In this document: piece after piece, positions 38,100 to 48,127 of the stretch
Layout of the letters: the number at the start of each line of letters is the position of its first letter
Numbering within the stretch: the first letter of the stretch is position 1
From: Candidatus Poribacteria bacterium
GTDB taxonomy: Bacteria; Poribacteria; WGA-4E; WGA-3G
Direction: 5' to 3'
Length of the DNA: 64,000 nt
Assembly: GCA_026710795.1 (NCBI GenBank)
Contig: JAPOQK010000107.1
Coordinates: 1 to 64,000 of the forward strand
The notes under the pieces: model-generated
What the model was told of the DNA's origin: nothing
What the model saw: only the letters and a program-made list of their open reading frames with translations
The model's database searches: none
Position numbers and translations under genes: made by a program

Positions 38100-39077
38100 A
38101 TGAAGGCAGTTACAAGAACCAGTGATGGTGGACCAGAAGTCCTACAATTAGGTGACGTCCCTCCTCCACAACCTACCGACACCCAGTTATTAGTCAATGT
38201 TCGGGCAACAGCACTAAATCGAGCAGACCTAATTCAGCGGCGCGGAGGGTATCCGCCGCCGCAAGGTGAGTCTGAAATACTCGGATTAGAAATTGCCGGG
38301 ATAGTATCAAGAATGGGAACAGAAGTGAACGGATTTAATGAAGGTGATAGAGTTTTTGGACTCGTCGGGGGTGGCGGATATGCTGAACAAGCTGTGATTG
38401 ATTACCGGATGGCGATGGTTATACCTAACAAATGGAGTTTTGAAGAAGCCGCTGCTGTGCCAGAGGTGTTTTTCACCGCAAATGAGAACATCTTCACATT
38501 AGGGAGGCTGGCTGCCGGTGAAACAATTCTGATACATGCTGGTGGAAGTGGTGTTGGCACTGCAGGAATCCAGATAGCAACTCACGTTGGTGCACGGGTG
38601 TTTGTTACCGCAGGCACAGACGACAAAATTGCGAGCTGTAAGTCACTTGGTGCTATAGGAGGCATTAATTATAAGCAATCTGATTTTGTTGCTGAAATTG
38701 AGCGGTTGACAGACGGTGAAGGTGTTGATGTCGTGTTAGACTTTATTGGCGCACCATATCTGCAACGAAACTTGCAGATTCTCAAAACGAAAGGACGTTT
38801 ATTGCAAGTGGGGTTGATGGACGGTTCGACTACAGAAATAGACTTAGGAATGGTGATGCGCAAGCGGCTGCAGGTTATCGGATCCGTAATGCGTCCACAA
38901 TCGCTTCAAGAAAAAATTGCTATCACGCAAAGGTTTGAGCAACGGTGGCTACCAGAATTAAAGTCAGCCAAACTCCGAGCTATAATTGACTCTGTTTATC
39001 CAATAGCGGAAGCACGGCAAGCACATGAGTATATGGAAGCGAATCGAAATTTTGGTAAGATTATTTTAAAAATATAG
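38100..39077 (+). CDS. NAD(P)H quinone oxidoreductase, zeta-crystallin/PIG3 type
   Basis: A 325-residue zinc-free medium-chain dehydrogenase/reductase. The GroES-like domain contains LNRADLIQRRGGYPPPQG and ILGLEIAGIV. The Rossmann domain has ETILIHAGGSGVGTAGIQIA with the nucleotide loop, and VDVVLDFIGAPYL. Length and motifs match the PIG3/quinone oxidoreductase family, which reduces quinones with NADPH. No zinc-binding cysteines are seen. Single gene with its own promoter. Confidence 0.92.
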   Translation: MKAVTRTSDGGPEVLQLGDVPPPQPTDTQLLVNVRATALNRADLIQRRGGYPPPQGESEILGLEIAGIVSRMGTEVNGFNEGDRVFGLVGGGGYAEQAVIDYRMAMVIPNKWSFEEAAAVPEVFFTANENIFTLGRLAAGETILIHAGGSGVGTAGIQIATHVGARVFVTAGTDDKIASCKSLGAIGGINYKQSDFVAEIERLTDGEGVDVVLDFIGAPYLQRNLQILKTKGRLLQVGLMDGSTTEIDLGMVMRKRLQVIGSVMRPQSLQEKIAITQRFEQRWLPELKSAKLRAIIDSVYPIAEARQAHEYMEANRNFGKIILKI

Positions 39078-39231
39078 CTGCAAATTGGATATGAGAAGTA
39101 TATTGTAATCTAAAATACACCACACATATATTGAAGAAAAGCGCATCAGTATGCAACTAAAAAGAAATCCAGCATAACTCAATACCATATCATAGTAAGA
39201 AATACGTTATAGATTTTTTAGGTTAATAATA

Positions 39232-42200
39232 ATGCTTTCAATTGAAAATAGGAATAGACGATCATTGTCAGTACACCCTCTGTGTGCTGGATGGTTCATT
39301 ATAGTATCAGTTCTGTTTGTCTTTAGTTTTGTTGCAGTTGCTGATAATTCAGAATTCAACACGCGTATTCTGAAACAAGTGACCTCATCAGATGGAATTA
39401 CTGTAAATTTTAAACCCCCACCACTCCAGATTACAGAAGTTAAACCAGATAAACATTCTGAAAATACAGCCGGTGTATATCACACAGTGAAATATGCGGA
39501 ATGTGGTTGGATCCGAGAACCCGGTTTTCCGAGACTACCTGCAACACGCGTTCTTTTGGCTATTCCTGCCGATGCCCAACTAAATAACGCTGAAGTTACT
39601 ATCAATACGGGGGCTTCGCAAACCCATAATGGCATCAGGTTTCTGCCATATCAAGAAGAAATACCGGTCAGCATAGAAAACGTTACTGTTGATGACGGAC
39701 CAATACAATCTGGTAGTGGCATGAGGAATCACCAAAATAACAATAAGGTCAATCCTATATTCGGTAGCAGACTATATCCGGAAGTTCATGCTCGTATAGA
39801 GATGGACGGCTACATCCGTTCTCAGCGCGTCGTCAGTTTGGCTTTGTATCCGGTCCAGTATAATAACACAACGCGTGAACTTCGATCTTATAACAGTATT
39901 ACAGTCACCATTCCATTTAAAACGCAGTTGCCGCCTCGTGAAACAGGGATTGCCTTCAATCCTGCACCATCGAATGCAGACCCCTACGAACAGTCCTTTG
40001 CCCAACATATTCTTAATTATGCAGACTACCACAAAGTGTTCAATGTTGACATGGAGAGGGCAGCCATGTTTCGTCGCAACGCGGGTACACTTGCTGCAGC
40101 ACCTGCTGCACCAGGAATGACCGACAATACGGCTCAGACTCGTTACAAAATCTATATTGGTGAAACTGGTGTATATCAGATTACCGCTGCATCTCTTAAG
40201 ACAGATTGGGGTATTGACCTTATAGGGACTGACTCGAGCAAACTTCGTCTAACACACGCGAATGAGGAAATACCTATCTACGTTAGTGGTGCAATAGACG
40301 GACGATTTGATCCAGAAGATACGATTGTATTTCTTGCACACAGTTCTACTGATCCCGAAAGTCCATTTCCAAAGAATGCGTATACATTATGGAATATCTA
40401 TTGGTTAAGTGTGGCTACCGAAGCACAACATCCAGCACGCGTCCCACAAATTGAAGCAAGTCCAAGTGATCCAACAGCAATTCAAGTGCCGACCTTCCGG
40501 TCACGCGTCATCTTTGAGGAGGACCACCTCTCCAATAACCTTGAGTTCGTTCACCCAAACACCGTTTCAAATGGGGATAAGCATAAATGGTTTGATGCTT
40601 TGGATTTTTGGTACTGGGATGGTATCAAAAATGCAAGCGATATTGGAGAATTGCGGCTGGAATTTCCTATCCATGATGTTGCAAAAAGTTTTGATCCTCC
40701 GAAAATACAACTTGTCCTACAGGGCGGCACACCTGTTCCTCATGAAATTTTGGCATCTGTAAATGGCGTGCGAATTGATCTCGCAAAGTGGGACAGCCAA
40801 GAACAAATAACCCTCTCAAAAAATCTACGCGTTTGGAATAACCTAAGAGATGCTGCAAAAGGCGAGGAAAATGTTCTCTCTCTAACACGGGTTGATACGA
40901 ATTATGAAGAGGACACAACACGTTACCCATATCACATATACCTCAACCGATTTTGGGTTGACTATACCCGCCTCTTTTTGGCAATGAACGACCAACTCCG
41001 TTTTGGCACTCCCGTCAAAGCAAGTCAAGAGGATGAAAAGAAAGGTGTTATACACCAATTTCGCATTGACGCTTTTCTTAACCCGCAAGTGTCGGTTTTT
41101 GAAACAGATGGGAACACGCTTACAGCAAAACTTCAAGGTGTAAATATTTCCCGCTATGTTACTGATGATGTCATGCGTGCACGCCTTAGAGCATTGAATA
41201 ACGGGGATCTCAGAGGTGTACCAAATCACACATATACCGCGACTTTCCAAATTCCAGATACTCGGACAACTGAATTTATAGCAATATCTGATACCGCCCT
41301 TCGTAAACCTGTGCAGATTGAAACTGTCCTACCCAGTGAATTACGGAACCCACTAAATGGCGTGGATTACCTCGTCTTGACCCACACCAGATTTAAAGAC
41401 GCAGCCGACAGATTAGCAAACTGGCGTTCAACTGCACAAGGGGGTGGATACCGCACAAAAGTTGTTGACATAATGGATGTTTACAACACTTTTGGCGATG
41501 GAAAAGTTCATCCGAAATGGATAAAGGATTTTCTGACCTATGCATATCAAAATTGGACACAGCCAGCACTCTCATATCTGGTAATCTTAGGGGATGGCAC
41601 ATTCGACTTTAGGGGTTTAGATAAAGACATCCATCTTGAACCACCAGAACTGGCAGGATATATACCTACCCATTACATTACAACGGATTCCTTCGGCAGA
41701 ACCTCCGCAGACCATTGGTATGGTACTGTCTCCGGACACGATGAATTTGTAGATTTTTATCTCGGCAGATTGAGCGTGGAAACAGTAGATGAGGCTGAAG
41801 GTGTCGTAAGCAAAATTATCGATTATGAATCACAACGACCCAACGGTGCTTGGAGACGACGAATTATCTCTGTAGCTGATGATGAGGTAAGCAATTCTGG
41901 GGATCATATCTTTAAAAAGAGTCTTAACGAAATTGCCAAAGACCATACCCGACTCGGATATGAAACTGTTGAAATATATCTTGAAGATGTCATTGACGAA
42001 GTTGAGGCGAATCCAGACGACTTTCCGGGTGTTTTCCCACGTCATGTGGCAAAGAGCAGAATTATTGAATCCTTAGGTGAGGGAGCGGTCGTTGCACAAT
42101 ATGCTGGACATGGTGGTCGTATCGTGTGGGCACACGAAGCCATTTTCGATAACGCTTCCATTGATAAAATTGAAGAAACCAAGCATCTACCGTTTATGTT

Positions 42201-45200
42201 GGTTCTGAGCTGCTATAACGGCTATTTTGATTCCCCAGGCGAACCGAGTATGGCAGAAAAACTGCTACGGAAAGAAAGAGGTGGTATCATTGGAATGCTC
42301 AGTGCTACCAGACTCACTTACGGCAGCGGCAACGAAGACCTTAACAGAATCATTTTTAATATGCTTTTCCAACGGGATGTTCGGCAACTTGGTCCTATTA
42401 GCTTTGATTCGAAACTTGAATATCTCCTGACTGAAGGTACATCGCAGCTCGATATTATGCTTGAGTACACACTCTTTGGTGATCCCGCAATGCATATCGC
42501 TATGGCAGATTATGAAATCCTGCCCACTATTGAGACGAAAACTGTAAAAGCAGGTGATATACTCAAGATCGCACAAGGATATATTCAGGCAGCACAATAT
42601 GATCCAGTGTCAAGAAAAAAACATTTTACACGAAATACCAGTTTTAATGGTGAACTCACAGTCAAAGCAATTTTCCCGGGACAGCAAGCTGACGGTGTCG
42701 ACAAAACCGGAGCACCGAGGGAATTCTATTCTGGTGATGTAATTGTAACGGAGACGTTTCAAGTACAGCAAGGTAGATTCCCTGCTGTAGAAATTAAAGT
42801 GCCGGAAAACATCTCAGCGGGAGACGCACATGTGGAGTATTACGCTGAAAATGCAAACGAGATCGCTGTCGGTGGCGATGGATTCACTGTTGAAATACCA
42901 AAAATACTCGACATAAAACCACAACTGGTTACCACGGAATCTGGTGAGGACATGATTGATGTTTCCGTGCGCGTTTCTGATAATGATAAGCAAGTGGTAG
43001 CTGTCGTTTTAGAATGGAGGAATCACGAAACTTCTCATAGAGAAAAGGTCTCAATGATCCCTACTGAAAGCGATTTGGACCCTAACGCTCCAGCAGTATC
43101 CACAGCAAGATGGTGGAAACTACCCGCACCTTTACCGGCACCAACTGACGGTTCCGCTTTTCGCTATGATATTGAGGTGACTGATGCAGACGGTTTTGTT
43201 ATCCTCTCCGATTATCTCAGATTCTATCCGTATATATATCCGAATCTTGCTGTGGTTACAAGACGTTCTACTAACATTGGAGAGATCCATTATAATTTCG
43301 TTGGAGAAGATGACAAGTTGAATGGACAGTTTTTGTCCGCTGATATTGAAGTTACAGGCAACGCTAATACGCTTGTATCTGTTGCTTCTGAAGGTGATCT
43401 GCTTCAGACGTTAGGGGTTTCTGATGTTGAGGTGGAAGTCGCATTTTTTATTGGAAATCCTGATATAGACGATAATGGTGTCATAGATGTTGATGCCAAT
43501 ATACTTGGGAGCACAGAAATAAAACCGGACGATTGGGTTGTTCGGAATCCATTACATCAACGGTCTAACGCTTATACACCCGACCCATTGAACATCAATC
43601 CTATTGCGACTGTCGCAATTCCAGTAGCCTTACGTAACGGCATACATGATGTGTTTATCTGTGTTGACCCAATTTTTGGTGAAGAGGATGAACCCGGAAA
43701 ATTACTTGAAAATAATGAACGAGATAATATCGGTTATAGGCAGATCACTGTTTCCGGTAGCATCGTTGGAGAAATACCGACTCACCTTAATAGTGTTGAT
43801 GGCGGATTACGGATAATTGCCCCCGCAGGGGCAATTCAAAATAAAACTTCGGCATTGTCTGTGCGTCCGATTGTTTCAGACACTACGGACGATACTTACG
43901 CATACTTTATTAACGGAACAGGAAAGGTGAGAAATGATGCTCCTGCAACCCCTTTTCCTATTAGTGGAAATGAAGGAAAAGACAACGCCACGACCGAAAT
44001 GCTTTTCTCCATAGCATTGCCAACTCACTCATCCCTACTTGGGTATACGCTTCATTTAGGTGAATCCATTTCTATAGATGAATGGAACTCCTTTAAGTTA
44101 CAAGCACCAGTGACCGTTGAGCTTGATTTTGATTGGAATAAACTCAGACAGGAAGTAATGCGTGAGATTTATGGGAGTGAGACAGATTTATCAATTGTTA
44201 CACCAAACATGGAGGAAGGTCTGAACACTGCTGTAGCAACAAGAGCAAAAAACATCAAGGCATATCTCTGGCTCAATGCCTTAGCCAACTGGGTCCGTCT
44301 CGATTCTGAAATCAAAAAACGTCCAAATGGTGAGATCAATACATCTACACGAGTGGCAAAAATTCGATCTGAAAATATAGGTGATGGGATACTTAACGAC
44401 ATTGATATTTCTTCTGAGAATCCTGACACAGGTGTTTGGATGGTGCTTTTCGAGTCGGCGAGGACATACCGTCTTTTATATTCACCTAATACATCCGATG
44501 AAGAAAGTGGAGTAAATGATAATACGACGGGACCTCAATTAGAAGAAATCCAAAGAGGCATTTCCACTTTTCCTTTCAATAATCTGGGCACAACTCTATC
44601 TGAGACCAATCTTGGATTTACTATTGACATTGAGTATGGAGATACCCCTTTTCAATTCGGTGATGTACTACGTTTTAAAATCTCACCACTTACGGTTCCG
44701 GGGGAAGGAGAAACGCAATATTATTCTTCCTCTTTTATTAACAGAAACAGAGGTAACGGTTCGATACAATATCTTGACTTAATACCTGATACAACAATGC
44801 CACAAGACACTTGGCTCATCATATTTGTTACGCCAACACAGTATAAGATTGAGGGAAAAAATAACGGGGTCTTGATGAGAAATGGAGAACCAATCTATGG
44901 AACAGTCGGTGAACCTTTTGAATATAGCGATTACGGCTTGAGTCTACTGATAACACAAGGACCCGATCCTTTTGAGGTTGGTGACAGGTTCTTATTTGAC
45001 ACGAATACGGTGGGAACAATTCAGGCTACCACGACGTATTTAGGGACGATGACTTGCTTGCGGAGTGAAGATACGCTACCCCCTGACATTCAAATAACGA
45101 TTGGCAATCAGGACCACTTTGTTTCTGGTGCCTCAGTTGACTCCGCACCTCTTATACAAGCCACGCTCACCGATGCACGCGGTATTGACTATATCACGCG

Positions 45201-45708
45201 TCCTGTTCAACTTGAATTGGGGCATTTTGGAGAGTTTGAACCTATTGCTGATACTGATTATAAACTTACGCAGCATCCAGGTTCAACGCAGCTGGTATTG
45301 ACATATAGTTCACCTGAACTTGAACCTCGTGAGTATCAACTCCGACTTACTGCCAGCGATCTTGATGGAAACATGGGTGAAAGTGAAATAAACTTTCAGA
45401 TACATCGCACACTTCAATTAGTAGAACCTCTGAATTATCCAAATCCTTTTGCACGAGAAACAACATTGACATGTGAATTGACGCGACCAGCGGAGTCACT
45501 CACTGTCAAAATCTATACTCTTACCGGACGGCTTATCAGGCAAATAAAAAGGGAAGCACCATCTGGGTTTATACAATTTAAGTGGGATGGAAGGGATGAC
45601 GATGGTAACGAAGTTGCTAACGGGGTTTATTACGGTAAATTTATTGTAAAAAGTTTTGATGATGAAGATGATCAGACACACATTCTGAAGATGATGAAAT
45701 TGAAATAA
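39232..45708 (+). CDS. Giant C25 (gingipain-type) peptidase, PorU-like, with C-terminal FlgD-like sorting domain
   Basis: A 2158-residue exported protein with an N-terminal hydrophobic signal (about 18-40). The C25 caspase-like domain spans about 720-1110: LVILGDGTFDFRG, the catalytic His960 in YAGHGG, and Cys994 in LSCYNGYFD. The N-terminal 700 residues resemble PorU-type propeptide and beta-domains. The C-terminal half contains several Ig-like regions and ends with a FlgD-like domain of the type IX secretion CTD kind (LNYPNPF, VKIYTLTGRLIRQI, VANGVYYGKF). PorU, the sortase of type IX secretion, is about half this length. A PorV-like gene follows 108 bp downstream, which favours a PorU role over a simple secreted protease. 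Confidence 0.82.
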   Translation: MLSIENRNRRSLSVHPLCAGWFIIVSVLFVFSFVAVADNSEFNTRILKQVTSSDGITVNFKPPPLQITEVKPDKHSENTAGVYHTVKYAECGWIREPGFPRLPATRVLLAIPADAQLNNAEVTINTGASQTHNGIRFLPYQEEIPVSIENVTVDDGPIQSGSGMRNHQNNNKVNPIFGSRLYPEVHARIEMDGYIRSQRVVSLALYPVQYNNTTRELRSYNSITVTIPFKTQLPPRETGIAFNPAPSNADPYEQSFAQHILNYADYHKVFNVDMERAAMFRRNAGTLAAAPAAPGMTDNTAQTRYKIYIGETGVYQITAASLKTDWGIDLIGTDSSKLRLTHANEEIPIYVSGAIDGRFDPEDTIVFLAHSSTDPESPFPKNAYTLWNIYWLSVATEAQHPARVPQIEASPSDPTAIQVPTFRSRVIFEEDHLSNNLEFVHPNTVSNGDKHKWFDALDFWYWDGIKNASDIGELRLEFPIHDVAKSFDPPKIQLVLQGGTPVPHEILASVNGVRIDLAKWDSQEQITLSKNLRVWNNLRDAAKGEENVLSLTRVDTNYEEDTTRYPYHIYLNRFWVDYTRLFLAMNDQLRFGTPVKASQEDEKKGVIHQFRIDAFLNPQVSVFETDGNTLTAKLQGVNISRYVTDDVMRARLRALNNGDLRGVPNHTYTATFQIPDTRTTEFIAISDTALRKPVQIETVLPSELRNPLNGVDYLVLTHTRFKDAADRLANWRSTAQGGGYRTKVVDIMDVYNTFGDGKVHPKWIKDFLTYAYQNWTQPALSYLVILGDGTFDFRGLDKDIHLEPPELAGYIPTHYITTDSFGRTSADHWYGTVSGHDEFVDFYLGRLSVETVDEAEGVVSKIIDYESQRPNGAWRRRIISVADDEVSNSGDHIFKKSLNEIAKDHTRLGYETVEIYLEDVIDEVEANPDDFPGVFPRHVAKSRIIESLGEGAVVAQYAGHGGRIVWAHEAIFDNASIDKIEETKHLPFMLVLSCYNGYFDSPGEPSMAEKLLRKERGGIIGMLSATRLTYGSGNEDLNRIIFNMLFQRDVRQLGPISFDSKLEYLLTEGTSQLDIMLEYTLFGDPAMHIAMADYEILPTIETKTVKAGDILKIAQGYIQAAQYDPVSRKKHFTRNTSFNGELTVKAIFPGQQADGVDKTGAPREFYSGDVIVTETFQVQQGRFPAVEIKVPENISAGDAHVEYYAENANEIAVGGDGFTVEIPKILDIKPQLVTTESGEDMIDVSVRVSDNDKQVVAVVLEWRNHETSHREKVSMIPTESDLDPNAPAVSTARWWKLPAPLPAPTDGSAFRYDIEVTDADGFVILSDYLRFYPYIYPNLAVVTRRSTNIGEIHYNFVGEDDKLNGQFLSADIEVTGNANTLVSVASEGDLLQTLGVSDVEVEVAFFIGNPDIDDNGVIDVDANILGSTEIKPDDWVVRNPLHQRSNAYTPDPLNINPIATVAIPVALRNGIHDVFICVDPIFGEEDEPGKLLENNERDNIGYRQITVSGSIVGEIPTHLNSVDGGLRIIAPAGAIQNKTSALSVRPIVSDTTDDTYAYFINGTGKVRNDAPATPFPISGNEGKDNATTEMLFSIALPTHSSLLGYTLHLGESISIDEWNSFKLQAPVTVELDFDWNKLRQEVMREIYGSETDLSIVTPNMEEGLNTAVATRAKNIKAYLWLNALANWVRLDSEIKKRPNGEINTSTRVAKIRSENIGDGILNDIDISSENPDTGVWMVLFESARTYRLLYSPNTSDEESGVNDNTTGPQLEEIQRGISTFPFNNLGTTLSETNLGFTIDIEYGDTPFQFGDVLRFKISPLTVPGEGETQYYSSSFINRNRGNGSIQYLDLIPDTTMPQDTWLIIFVTPTQYKIEGKNNGVLMRNGEPIYGTVGEPFEYSDYGLSLLITQGPDPFEVGDRFLFDTNTVGTIQATTTYLGTMTCLRSEDTLPPDIQITIGNQDHFVSGASVDSAPLIQATLTDARGIDYITRPVQLELGHFGEFEPIADTDYKLTQHPGSTQLVLTYSSPELEPREYQLRLTASDLDGNMGESEINFQIHRTLQLVEPLNYPNPFARETTLTCELTRPAESLTVKIYTLTGRLIRQIKREAPSGFIQFKWDGRDDDGNEVANGVYYGKFIVKSFDDEDDQTHILKMMKLK

Positions 45709-45815
45709 CAGCTGGCGACGGTCAGCAGTCAGTTACTTCAAATGATTATTGCATGTGACGACTCTGACATTAAACTGACCATTGATGGCTAATAACTGAT
45801 TGCTGTATAAAAAAC

Positions 45816-46820
45816 ATGAAAAAATTACTTCTCATATTTGCTCTATTTATATATATAACACTAACTGCCGTAGCTGAACAACCGTATACAGCAGATTTTC
45901 TCACATTAGGCACTGGTGCGCGTCCATTAGGTATGGGAAGCGCATTTACCGCAATTGCAGATGAAGCGAGCACAACCTATTATAATCCGGCTGGTATTTC
46001 ACAGTTGTCGCATCATGAAGTCAATTTTATGCATTCAACACTTGTCGGTCTTGCTGCTTATGATGTCGTCAGTTATATATACCCGTTTTCACAAAAGATG
46101 GTTTTCGGAATCAGTTGGTTACGTGTCGGCGTTGACGATATACCAGTAACAGGTGTCCCTGTTACCAGCAGAGCAATTGGTCCTGACAACCGCCCTTATA
46201 TTGTTAACACCTTTAGCAATACAAGCAATGCAATACTACTTAGTGGTGCACATCATCTCAAAACATTACCGCGTGATGTATCTATCCATCTCGGTGCCAA
46301 CCTAAAATTGATCTATATTGATACATATCTTAATGCCAATGCTATAGGTGGTGGAAGCGATCTCGGTCTTCTTGCCCAAACCAATCAGGAAAAACCAGCT
46401 GCATTTTCCATCGGAATCGTTGCGAGTGATTTTCTCACTACCAAACTCTATTGGAACACACCACCAGAAAACGAGGGTGAATCCCCTCACACAGAGACAC
46501 TATTACCACGTATCAAAATTGGGGTGGCTTACCATCAAAAACTCTCTATTTTCGACAGTAAACTCACATTAGCTGCCGATGTCGACACTCGGAACGACTA
46601 CGAATTTCATACAGGTGCGGAATATGTTCTATTTGAACTGTTGGCATTGCGTTGCGGGTTTGATGGTCGAAACGGAACTTCACGTGCAATGTTTTTCACT
46701 GCGGGTGCTGGACTCCAACTCCGATTCGTCACCGGTGCCGCGTTTCACGTTGACTATGCTTACCAACGACAACCCGATTTAGGCATCAGCAACCGTCTCT
46801 CTCTCCGTATTCTATTTTAG
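45816..46820 (+). CDS. PorV/PorQ-like outer-membrane beta-barrel protein
   Basis: A 334-residue protein with a signal peptide (about 1-20) and the family opening FLTLGTGARPLGMGSAFTAI, DEASTTYYNPAGISQL and HHEVNF. Alternating amphipathic strands to the end, finishing in an aromatic-rich strand (LSLRILF), indicate a FadL-like barrel. PorV shuttles type IX cargo to the PorU sortase, and the location just after a PorU-like gene supports this. Family members in phyla without a full secretion system are also known, so a complete system is not proven. Confidence 0.82.
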   Translation: MKKLLLIFALFIYITLTAVAEQPYTADFLTLGTGARPLGMGSAFTAIADEASTTYYNPAGISQLSHHEVNFMHSTLVGLAAYDVVSYIYPFSQKMVFGISWLRVGVDDIPVTGVPVTSRAIGPDNRPYIVNTFSNTSNAILLSGAHHLKTLPRDVSIHLGANLKLIYIDTYLNANAIGGGSDLGLLAQTNQEKPAAFSIGIVASDFLTTKLYWNTPPENEGESPHTETLLPRIKIGVAYHQKLSIFDSKLTLAADVDTRNDYEFHTGAEYVLFELLALRCGFDGRNGTSRAMFFTAGAGLQLRFVTGAAFHVDYAYQRQPDLGISNRLSLRILF

Positions 46821-46915
46821 TAGTTTATAGGTTAGGTTTGACAAATTGAAACTAAAAATCAGCGATCTGTTCCAAGCAGGAGCCATCAATAGTTGATTGC
46901 TGATAACCACAGCCG

Positions 46916-48091
46916 TTATGGACAAACAAACTTCCCCAAAATCTTCCCACATGATGCCCCAGTCGCATTCGGAACATTGCTAAAATTTCCATGCACCGCT
47001 TCGTTCGCGAGAATAGCAAAAGCAATTGCCTCTTTCGCATCACCAGAAACACCTGTTTCCGAAACATCAACAACAGAGATCGGATCAAAGGCATCGGAAA
47101 GACCGCACATCATCAGTGGATTCCGTGCACCACCACCACTGACATACAAAATGTCCAATGGCGTTTCTGCCTCAACAAAATCCGTATAATATCGGTAGAT
47201 ACTTTCGACTGTCAATGCTGTTAACGTAGCAAGTCCATCATGTTCTGATATTCTATGTTCTTTAATCTGCTGCAAGCAGACATCTGCGAAAGTCGTCCCA
47301 AACATCTCCCGTCCTGTCGTTTTCGGAGGCGTTAATTCAAAAAACGGATGTGCAAGCCATATATCTAACAGGTTTTTACACACCGTTCCTTGACGCGCCA
47401 GTTCTGAGTTTTCATCAAATTGCTTTACACCGTCAGTAATCTTTTCAACGCATGCGTCCAAAATCATATTGCCTGGACCTGTGTCTGATGCATGGACTGC
47501 TTCTATGCCACAACCTGCTGGCAGTACTGTCAGATTAGCAATCCCTCCGATGTTCAACAATCCGATTGTCTTTGTTGCGTGATGAAATAGCAGATAATCA
47601 ATATAAGCGATCAGCGGTGCTCCCTCACCACCCGCTGCAACATCTGCTACACGGAAATCAGCGATAGTTGGTATGCCAGTCTCATGTGCAATCACCGCAG
47701 GTTCACCTATCTGAAGTGTCGCGGGAACTTCTGCTGAAGGCATGTGGTGAATCGTTTGTCCATGAGAACCGATGAGATCAACCTGAGGCGGTGGTACACC
47801 GACCTTATCCAGCACTGTTAAAACACTCTCTGCGAATAATTTTCCCAACATGAAATTCATCGTGCAGATTTCATCAACCCGTGCCGTTTCAACACTAAAA
47901 AGGTCAAAAATACGCGATCGTATCTCAGATGTATATGGAATCGTCTCAAACGCTTTCAGCCAGATTTCAGTAGTCGTTCCTGACCCGGCAACTTCAACAA
48001 GGGCAACATCAATCCCATCGGCAGAGGTGCCGCTCATTAAACCGATAATTAGTTTCTTCTCTTTTTGTATCAGATCGTAAAATGGTTTCAT
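46916..48091 (-). CDS. anmK: Anhydro-N-acetylmuramic acid kinase
   Basis: A 391-residue cytoplasmic kinase that cleaves and phosphorylates 1,6-anhydro-MurNAc to MurNAc-6-phosphate in peptidoglycan recycling. Landmarks: LIIGLMSGTSADGIDVALVE at the ATP site, SHGQTIHH, NIGGIANLT, DTGPGNMILD and YVSGGGARNPLMM. Last gene of a three-gene minus-strand operon with NamZ and a serine hydrolase. The next enzyme, the MurQ etherase, is not in the window. Confidence 0.95.
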   Translation of the reverse strand: MKPFYDLIQKEKKLIIGLMSGTSADGIDVALVEVAGSGTTTEIWLKAFETIPYTSEIRSRIFDLFSVETARVDEICTMNFMLGKLFAESVLTVLDKVGVPPPQVDLIGSHGQTIHHMPSAEVPATLQIGEPAVIAHETGIPTIADFRVADVAAGGEGAPLIAYIDYLLFHHATKTIGLLNIGGIANLTVLPAGCGIEAVHASDTGPGNMILDACVEKITDGVKQFDENSELARQGTVCKNLLDIWLAHPFFELTPPKTTGREMFGTTFADVCLQQIKEHRISEHDGLATLTALTVESIYRYYTDFVEAETPLDILYVSGGGARNPLMMCGLSDAFDPISVVDVSETGVSGDAKEAIAFAILANEAVHGNFSNVPNATGASCGKILGKFVCP

Positions 48092-48127
48092 AAATTTATG
48101 ATAATACAGAATTGCTTCGTGTGACGA

